Source of the DNA: an uncultured Lachnospiraceae bacterium
GTDB lineage: Bacteria; Bacillota; Clostridia; Lachnospirales; Lachnospiraceae
Direction of reading: 5' to 3'
Assembly: GCA_910587305.1 (NCBI GenBank)
Contig: CAJUKV010000057.1
Coordinates: 1 to 18,569, forward strand
DNA: 18,569 nucleotides
Position 1 is the first letter of the stretch; each line of letters begins with the position of its first letter. The notes under the pieces were generated by a model, which did not search any database, was not told the origin of the DNA, and was given only the letters and a program-made list of their open reading frames with translations. Below are positions 13,427 to 18,569 of the stretch, piece after piece. Made by a program: the position numbers and the translations under genes.

Positions 13427-14710
13427 ATGATGAAGGTACCTGAAATACTGGTAAAAAGAGCGCAGACGCTGGAAGATTATTACAAAGACAAATATCCTGC
13501 GCTTGCGCCGCTTGTCTCACAATGTTTTTTGAACACCATGGAGACAACGGTAAAAGAACTGGAAGACGGCTCCTATTTTGTCATCACAGGGGACATCCCG
13601 GCCATGTGGCTGAGGGATTCCGCGGCTCAGGTGCGGCCTTATGTGAAGTTTGCAAAAGAGGATGCGGAGCTGCAGAAAATCCTGGAGGGCGTCATTGCCA
13701 AGCAGGCGTATCTCGTGTGCATTGACCCTTACGCAAACGCCTTTAATGAGAGCGCTAACGGGGCGGGGGCGAAAGATGAGACTCTTTTAAACGATCATGT
13801 GTGGGAGCGGAAGTACGAAGTGGACTCTCTGTGCGCGCCCATTTATCTGGGATACCTTTACTGGAAGACCACGGGAATTGACAGGATTTTTACGGAAACC
13901 TACCATGATATGCTGACGGCGATTGTGGAGACCTTTACGGTGGAGCAGGATCACAAAAAGTCGGACTACAGCTTCCGGCGTTACGACTGCGTAAAGACGG
14001 ACACGCTGCCCTGCAAGGGAAAAGGACGCCCGGTGAATGTGACTGGCATGACCTGGTCGGGATTCCGTCCTTCCGACGACAGCTGTACCTTCGGTTATCT
14101 GGTTCCGGCCAATATGATGGCGGTGAAGGCTATGGAATATGCCCGGGAGATTTGTCTTGACTGTTATCAGGATGAAGCTCTTGCGGAAAAGTGCGGGGAG
14201 CTTATGGAAGAAATACAGGATGGCATTATGGAATACGCCCTGGTGGAACATCCCAAATACGGAAAAATCTATGCCTATGAGACGGACGGCTTTGGCAATT
14301 ATAAGCTGATGGACGACGCCAACTCTCCCAGCCTTCTGGCTATGCCTTATTTGGGCTACTGCGACAGGGAAGATGCGCTTTACCAGAATACCCGCAGGTT
14401 CCTTTTATCTTCGGACAACCCCTATTTTTACGAGGGAAGCCTTGCCAAGGGGATGGGAAGCCCCCATACGCCGGAAGGATATGTGTGGCATATCGGCATT
14501 GTGATGCAGGCGCTCACTTCCGGCAGCCGGGAGGAAATTCTCTCCTGCCTTGCCATGCTTGCAAGAACGCACGCGGGGACCAATTATATGCATGAATCTT
14601 TTGAGCCTTCAAAGCCGGAAGAATATACAAGATCGTGGTTCGCATGGGCAAACACCCTTTTTGCGGAACTGCTTGACCGGTTGATGGACGAGGACTTTTT
14701 TGCATCATAA
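13427..14710 (+). CDS. Exo-alpha-1,6-mannosidase, glycoside hydrolase family 125
   Basis: This inverting exo-enzyme of 427 aa removes alpha-1,6-linked mannose from N-glycan cores or manno-oligosaccharides. Family blocks are clear: TGDIPAMWLRDSAAQVRPY at 54-72, TWSGFRPSDDSC at 209-220, MDDANSPSLLAMPYLGY at 295-311, KGMGSPHTP at 341-349 and SWFAWANTLFAELL at 403-416. D218 or D217 and E390 are candidate catalytic residues; D217/E390 lie three positions off the Asp/Glu pair I recall from the pneumococcal enzyme. The length is normal and there is no signal peptide, so it acts in the cytoplasm on imported glycans. Two adjacent ATGs follow AGAGG; the second (13430) has the better spacing. It is cotranscribed with, or controlled by, the upstream regulator; GH38 lies downstream, as in Streptococcus. 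Confidence 0.94.
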   Translation: MMKVPEILVKRAQTLEDYYKDKYPALAPLVSQCFLNTMETTVKELEDGSYFVITGDIPAMWLRDSAAQVRPYVKFAKEDAELQKILEGVIAKQAYLVCIDPYANAFNESANGAGAKDETLLNDHVWERKYEVDSLCAPIYLGYLYWKTTGIDRIFTETYHDMLTAIVETFTVEQDHKKSDYSFRRYDCVKTDTLPCKGKGRPVNVTGMTWSGFRPSDDSCTFGYLVPANMMAVKAMEYAREICLDCYQDEALAEKCGELMEEIQDGIMEYALVEHPKYGKIYAYETDGFGNYKLMDDANSPSLLAMPYLGYCDREDALYQNTRRFLLSSDNPYFYEGSLAKGMGSPHTPEGYVWHIGIVMQALTSGSREEILSCLAMLARTHAGTNYMHESFEPSKPEEYTRSWFAWANTLFAELLDRLMDEDFFAS

Positions 14711-14721
14711 AAAGTCAAAAA

Positions 14722-14741
14722 CCCCGCCGCAAGCAGCGGGG
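14722..14741 (-). terminator. Intrinsic terminator facing the minus strand
   Basis: The stem CCCCGC (14722-14727) with GCGGGG (14736-14741) has an 8-nt loop. On the minus strand it is followed directly by TTTTTGACTTTTT, a canonical terminator tail. On the plus strand the downstream bases CATCAAATT are not T-rich. A second GC hairpin (CGCCCC/GGGGCG, 14756-14769) lies beside it. It therefore acts best against transcription running opposite to the mannosidase genes. Confidence 0.65.
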
Positions 14742-14781
14742 CATCAAATTTGAAACGCCCCAAGGGGCGGGGCAAAAGACC

Positions 14782-14901
14782 CTCGCGGCAGTCGCCAAAT
14801 GCCTAAGCCAACCAACGGTTGGCTTTAAGCAGTCACTTGGCTCATTGCTCGCGGGAATAAATGTAAAATAGTTCATGTGTTGTTTTTGCCGCAAAGCAGC
14901 A
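14782..14901 (+). repeat. Two-hairpin module C between the mannosidase genes
   Basis: The long hairpin (about 14784-14853) has AAGCCAACC-AAC-GGTTGGCTT at the tip (14805-14825), GCCAA/TTGGC in the middle (14794-14798/14837-14841) and a GCAGT/ATTGC base region. The short hairpin is TGCCGC-AAA-GCAGCA at 14887-14901, preceded by TTCATGT as in module A. Read on the minus strand, the long hairpin contains GAGCAATGAGCCAAG, the repeat also found near 8435 and 10070. Confidence 0.65.
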
Positions 14902-14925
14902 TGTCGGGAAATGTGAAAAAGTGCA

Positions 14926-15015
14926 GATTGAAAATGTTCAATCGCAGGTTTTGTGGCTGTGCGCCGCTTGCCGCAAACCTGTAAGTCCTATATGACTTTG
15001 CGCAATAAAGCGGCA
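14926..15015 (+). repeat. Hairpin cluster D (degenerate module)
   Basis: This stretch holds GATTGAA-AATG-TTCAATC (14926-14943, perfect 7 bp), a long hairpin CAGGTTT/AAACCTG extended by GTGGC/GCCGC (14945-14981, one bulge), AAGTC/GACTT (14983-14998) and a short hairpin TGCGC/GCGGCA (14999-15015). The order of long then short hairpin repeats the pattern of modules A, B and C. Confidence 0.5.
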
Positions 15016-15033
15016 CGGAAATGAGGATAAAGC

Positions 15034-15156
15034 GTGAAGAGAAGTTCTAAGGCGTCAGAAAACGACGCCTAAGAACAACTAAAGCTTCACACTCAAAAGA
15101 ATGCCCTGACGGTCATTCTTCACACATTGTTTGTGCCACAGGCAAAGCCTGCGGTA
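15034..15156 (+). repeat. Two-hairpin module B before the GH38 gene
   Basis: The long hairpin has GTGAAG/CTTCAC (15034-15039/15085-15090), GTTCT/AGAAC (15044-15048/15072-15076) and AGGCGTC/GACGCCT (15050-15056/15064-15070). The short hairpin is CAGGC-AAA-GCCTG within TGCC...GGTA at 15134-15156. It is homologous to module A; the outer stems differ in sequence yet stay paired. It ends just before the AGGAGG of the GH38 gene. Confidence 0.75.
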
Positions 15157-15173
15157 TGCAAGGAGGTATAAAA

Positions 15174-18100
15174 ATGAAATTGATGCATTCAGAATGGCAG
15201 GGGCGGCTGGAACATTGGATTCGCACTCTGAAAGACGATTTTTACGAACCCGTAGGGGAAATTTCATGGGAAGCATTTAGAACCATGGACCATCTTTCCC
15301 CGGAAGAAGCAATGGGCAAAGCTTTTGAACCGGTAAAGCCTGGTTTTACATGGGGAAACATCTGGGAATACTGCTGGTTTAAGGGCAGCGTATGCCTGCC
15401 TGAGGGGGTAAAGGGGCAGCGCATTGTGATGGACTTGCAGCCCGGCGGAGAATCCACCCTGTTTGTCAACGGAAAATCCTTTGGCACTTACCGGGCGGAC
15501 TGGGTATTTGAACCCCACCATTTTATAGAAGATAACGTGCTTAGTGCCTGCGCGGAGGGCGGCGAGCGTTTTGAGATTTTGATGGAAACCTATGCGGGGC
15601 ATTATTTCCCGGACGCGGCGTCAGGAGGCTGCGCTACGGGGCCGGTTCTGCCCGGCGCATATGAGGATCCTGCCAAAGAAGGAGCGCGCAGAACTTTAGG
15701 AAAATCCACCTTTGGCATTTGGAACGAAGCGGCTTACCAGCTGTACATGGATGTGGATACTTTAAGACGCCTGCTTGGCACTTTGGACGAAAAATCCTTG
15801 CGCGCAGCTAAGATTGCCAAAGCATTGGAGCAGTTTACTTTGACGGTTGATTTTGAGCAGCCGAAGGAAGGAAGAATCGCTTCCTACCTGAAAGCCCGCG
15901 AGGAGCTGCGCCCTGTGATGGAAGCGAAAAACGGTTCCACGGCGCCCGTATTTTATGCAATTGGAAACGCCCATTTAGATCTTGCGTGGCTGTGGCCCAT
16001 GCAGGAAACCCATCGCAAAACGGAGAGAACCTTTGCAGCCCAGCTACGGCTTATTGAGGAATATCCCGAATATAAATTTATCCAGAGCCAGCCGGCGTCC
16101 TATGAGATGTGCAGAAAATACTATCCGGAACTCTTTGAGAGAATCAAGGAGGCCATAAAAGGCGGCCAGTGGATTGCGGACGGCGCTATGTGGGTGGAGC
16201 CGGATACCAACATGGCAAGCGGCGAGGCGCTGATTCGCCAGCTGGTACATGGAAAACGGTACTACAAAGAAGAATTTGACGTGGACAGCAGGGTGCTCTG
16301 GCTGCCGGATACCTTTGGCTATACCGCGGCACTGCCACAGATTTTAAAGGGCTGCGGAGTGGATTATCTGGTTACGCAGAAGATTTTCTGGTCCTACAAT
16401 GAAGGAGATCAGTTCCCGTACCACTACTTTACATGGCAGGGAATGGACGGCTCGCAGGTAGTTTCCTTCCTGCCCACCAGCTATACTTACCGCACCGACC
16501 CTACGGAGGCAAACCGCGTATGGAAAGAGCGGACACAGATGCAGGATTTGGACGCTTTCCTGATGCCTTACGGCTACGGGGACGGCGGCGGCGGCCCGGC
16601 CCGGGATTACATCGAATATGCAAAACGTCAGGAAGATTTAGAGGGCAGCGTAAAAATGAAGATGGCAGGCCCTATGGAATTTTTCGAGGATATGGAAAAA
16701 CAGGGCGGCCCTGTCAATACCTATGTGGGAGAGCTGTATTTCAGCGCACACAGAGGCACCTATACTTCTCAGGCTCTTGTGAAAAAGAACAACCGCCGCA
16801 GCGAGCTGGCTATGAGAGAGCTTGAAATGTGGAGCAGCTTAGCGATGAGCCATGGTCTCCAATATGAATTATCCGAGGCGGATGCACTGTGGAAAGAAGT
16901 GCTGCTGCATCAATTCCATGATATTCTTCCGGGCTCCTGTATCGGACGGGTTTATGAGGAAGCGGCAAAGGCTCAGGGGAAGATTTTGGAGAAAGCGGAC
17001 GCGCTGAAAGAAAAAGCCTTTGAAAAGCTCACCGACAGGACAAAGGAAAACGCCGTAACCGTATGGAACTCTCTAAGCTTTGAGAGGGAAGTGCTGGTGG
17101 ATCTGCCGGAAAGCTTTAAAGAGGGCGCGCAGACCCTAGAAGGCGAAGCTCTTCCGTTGCAGCAGACGGAAAGGTCGGTGAAGGCTCTGGTCCGCATTCC
17201 TTCCTGCGGCGCCGTTTCCGTAGTTCCTTTGTCAGGGGACGCTTCTAAGGAAAAGGCGGCTCAAAAAGCGGTATCCGTCAACATGGACGGAGCAGATTTT
17301 GTGCTTCAAAACAGCAAAGTGAAAGCGGTAGTCAACGGCAAAGGCGAAGTGATTTCCTTCGTGCTAAAAGAGTCCGGGAGAGAGTTCGCGGCCGCACCTT
17401 TAAACCGCCTTCATTTATATAAAGATGTTCCACGTCTTTTCGACGCGTGGGATATTGACTCCAACTATATCGATCAGGAAGTGGAAGCGCTGCGGGATGC
17501 GAAGGTGGAAATCGCAGGAGAGGGCTTAGAAGCTGTGCTTAAAGTAACCGGTAAAATCAGCGAATCCTCCTTTGTACAATATATCCGCTTAGCGGCGGAC
17601 AGCAGCCGGCTTGTGTTCGAGACGGAGATTGACTGGAAAGAGCTGCACAGACTGTTAAAGACGGCCTTCCCTGTAAACGTATACGCGGAAAACGCCATCA
17701 ACGAGATGCAGTTTGGCTACGTGGAGCGTCCCGCCCATCGTTCCAAACTCTACGACAAGGATAGATTTGAGGTGTGCAACCATCGTTACAGCGCTTTTTG
17801 CGATGGATCTCACGGGGCGGCGGTTTTGAATGACTGCAAATATGGCATCAGCATGAACGGAAATGCGCTGGAACTGACCCTGCTTCGGGCAGCGTCAACC
17901 CCGGAAATGCGTGCGGACAACGGAATGCATACATTTACCTATGCTTTTACGGCATGGGAGGGAAGCTTTGCACAGAGCGATGTGGTCCGTCAGGGCTATG
18001 AACTGAATGTGAAGCCCCAGGTCAGCGCGGGAGCCGTGGAATCCTTTAGCGGAATAAACATAAATCGCGAGAACGTTATCTTAGATACCATGAAACCTGC

Positions 18101-18314
18101 CGAGGACGGAAGCGGCGATGTGATTTTGCGTCTGTACGAGGCGAAAAAGGCGGCGGTGGACGCTGAGATAAGCATTGGTTTTAAGATAGGCAAAGCTTAT
18201 CTTTGCGATATGCTGGAAAACATTTTGGAAGAAGTGGATATCGCAGACGGGAAAGTGAAACTGCCGTTCAGGACGTTTGAGATTAAGACGCTTCGGGTGG
18301 AACTGGCAAAATAG
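15174..18314 (+). CDS. Alpha-mannosidase, glycoside hydrolase family 38
   Basis: This is a retaining, zinc-dependent alpha-mannosidase of 1046 aa, which releases alpha-1,2/1,3/1,6-mannose from oligosaccharides. Layout: an N-terminal beta-sandwich region (1-255), the GH38 catalytic domain (about 258-530), the helical middle domain (about 530-640), then C-terminal beta domains. Visible active-site residues: H267 and D269 (zinc) in GNAHLDLAWLWP, nucleophile D379 in WLPDTFGY, and a zinc histidine in HQFHDILPGS (579-588). The long N-terminal extension resembles the yeast Ams1 branch. No signal peptide, so it is cytoplasmic. AGGAGG lies 7 nt before the ATG. The 463-nt gap from the GH125 gene carries hairpins but no clear plus-strand terminator, so one long transcript is possible. 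Together with GH125 it can strip imported manno-oligosaccharides to mannose. Confidence 0.95.
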   Translation: MKLMHSEWQGRLEHWIRTLKDDFYEPVGEISWEAFRTMDHLSPEEAMGKAFEPVKPGFTWGNIWEYCWFKGSVCLPEGVKGQRIVMDLQPGGESTLFVNGKSFGTYRADWVFEPHHFIEDNVLSACAEGGERFEILMETYAGHYFPDAASGGCATGPVLPGAYEDPAKEGARRTLGKSTFGIWNEAAYQLYMDVDTLRRLLGTLDEKSLRAAKIAKALEQFTLTVDFEQPKEGRIASYLKAREELRPVMEAKNGSTAPVFYAIGNAHLDLAWLWPMQETHRKTERTFAAQLRLIEEYPEYKFIQSQPASYEMCRKYYPELFERIKEAIKGGQWIADGAMWVEPDTNMASGEALIRQLVHGKRYYKEEFDVDSRVLWLPDTFGYTAALPQILKGCGVDYLVTQKIFWSYNEGDQFPYHYFTWQGMDGSQVVSFLPTSYTYRTDPTEANRVWKERTQMQDLDAFLMPYGYGDGGGGPARDYIEYAKRQEDLEGSVKMKMAGPMEFFEDMEKQGGPVNTYVGELYFSAHRGTYTSQALVKKNNRRSELAMRELEMWSSLAMSHGLQYELSEADALWKEVLLHQFHDILPGSCIGRVYEEAAKAQGKILEKADALKEKAFEKLTDRTKENAVTVWNSLSFEREVLVDLPESFKEGAQTLEGEALPLQQTERSVKALVRIPSCGAVSVVPLSGDASKEKAAQKAVSVNMDGADFVLQNSKVKAVVNGKGEVISFVLKESGREFAAAPLNRLHLYKDVPRLFDAWDIDSNYIDQEVEALRDAKVEIAGEGLEAVLKVTGKISESSFVQYIRLAADSSRLVFETEIDWKELHRLLKTAFPVNVYAENAINEMQFGYVERPAHRSKLYDKDRFEVCNHRYSAFCDGSHGAAVLNDCKYGISMNGNALELTLLRAASTPEMRADNGMHTFTYAFTAWEGSFAQSDVVRQGYELNVKPQVSAGAVESFSGININRENVILDTMKPAEDGSGDVILRLYEAKKAAVDAEISIGFKIGKAYLCDMLENILEEVDIADGKVKLPFRTFEIKTLRVELAK

Positions 18315-18340
18315 GATAGGAAGAATTGTATTGTTTTGGA

Positions 18341-18366
18341 ACGGGCTGCTGTAAAAGGCAGCCTGT
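18341..18366 (+). terminator. Terminator of the mannosidase cluster
   Basis: ACGGGCTGC (18341-18349) pairs with GCAGCCTGT (18358-18366) over an 8-nt loop, followed by TTATAT. The tail is short but the position, 26 nt after the GH38 stop, fits. Confidence 0.6.
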
Positions 18367-18380
18367 TTATATGCGTAGGA

Positions 18381-18470
18381 CCGTGCAGAGGAAGTATGCC
18401 GCTAAAGCGGCGCACGGGCCGCGCGGCGAGCAGGGGAAATCTTCCCTGCTCGATTGCACAAGGCCCGTGT
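18381..18470. repeat. Mutually exclusive GC-rich hairpins after the mannosidase cluster
   Basis: CCGTGC plus GCCGC (18381-18386, 18398-18402) can pair with GCGGCGCACGG (18407-18417). Alternatively CACGGGCC (18413-18420) pairs with GGCCCGTG (18462-18469), enclosing a perfect CGAGCAGGG/CCCTGCTCG hairpin (18427-18435/18444-18452). The direct repeat CCGTGnAGAGGAA occurs at 18381 and 18465. The short TGCCGC-TAAA-GCGGC stem resembles those of modules A and C. Confidence 0.6.
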
Positions 18471-18480
18471 AGAGGAAATC

Positions 18481-18514
18481 AAAATAAAAAAGTATCGCGT
18501 TTTCACGATACTTT
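18481..18514 (-). terminator. Intrinsic terminator of the tRNA-Met transcript
   Basis: On the minus strand, AAAGTATCG (18514 to 18506) pairs with CGATACTTT (18497 to 18489), and the stem runs into a U-rich tail. It lies directly after the tRNA 3' end. Confidence 0.85.
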
Positions 18515-18516
18515 AA

Positions 18517-18569
18517 TAGCGAGAGGGGGATTTGAACCCTCGACACTACGGGTATGAACCGTATGCTCT
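18517..18569 (-). tRNA. tRNA-Met (anticodon CAT), partial at window edge
   Basis: The 3' two thirds are present on the minus strand: anticodon stem TACGG/CCGTA around the loop TTCATAC (anticodon CAT), variable loop, T-loop TTCAAAT, acceptor strand TCTCGCT and discriminator A. The T-stem has one A-C mismatch. CCA is not encoded. The 5' end lies beyond the window, so elongator Met, initiator or the lysidine-modified Ile form cannot be fully separated; the sequence looks most like elongator Met. Confidence 0.88.

Noticed and set aside
13787..14251. Minus-strand 154-aa frame inside the GH125 gene
   Set aside because: It is a shadow of a strongly supported glycosidase gene.
18336..18557. Plus-strand 73-aa frame at the right edge
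   Set aside because: It crosses the tRNA-Met and its terminator and the hairpin region, with no ribosome site.

Overview
The window looks like a chromosomal segment from a gut-type Clostridia, most likely Lachnospiraceae. This is inferred from the moderate GC content, strong AGGAGG-type ribosome binding sites, tRNA genes without encoded CCA, the mix of protein families (secreted transglutaminase-like protein, DUF2201/VWA protein, GH125 and GH38 mannosidases, GntR/LacI hybrid regulator) and intergenic regions full of palindromic repeats. No species call is possible from sequence alone. No phage, insertion sequence, CRISPR array or rRNA was seen.

Layout. Both ends carry minus-strand tRNA genes: tRNA-Leu(AAG) at the left, preceded by a 5' half of a second tRNA-Leu, and a partial tRNA-Met(CAT) at the right. 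Next to tRNA-Leu are two minus-strand genes: a glycerophosphodiester phosphodiesterase and a secreted transglutaminase-like protein whose mRNA leader carries four tandem 39-nt repeats. A plus-strand chemoreceptor with a probably extracytoplasmic zinc-binding CZB domain follows and ends at a very strong bidirectional terminator. Between it and the next gene a compact minus-strand unit (promoter, ribosome binding site, 17-codon ORF) reads into the same terminator.

From 4.9 to 11.1 kb is a plus-strand run: ribonuclease H with an N-terminal hybrid-binding domain, a divergent MraY-like phosphosugar transferase, dCTP deaminase, a DUF2201/VWA protein, a MoxR-like AAA+ ATPase and a leucine-rich-repeat protein. 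The last three look like one functional module (ATPase, VWA partner, possible recognition protein) of unknown substrate. A class I glutamine amidotransferase-like hydrolase (peptidase C26) follows, then a 204-bp element that can fold into a four-way junction.

From 12.0 to 18.3 kb is a mannoside catabolism cluster: an AraR-type GntR/LacI regulator with a consensus promoter overlapped by its probable operators, a GH125 exo-alpha-1,6-mannosidase and a GH38 alpha-mannosidase. Neither enzyme has a signal peptide, so they probably trim imported manno-oligosaccharides in the cytoplasm; no transporter lies in the window. The gaps before both enzyme genes carry related two-hairpin modules whose stems differ in sequence but keep pairing.

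The strongest candidates for something undescribed are the four-way junction element, the 17-codon minus-strand unit, the MoxR/VWA/LRR module and the covarying intergenic hairpins.
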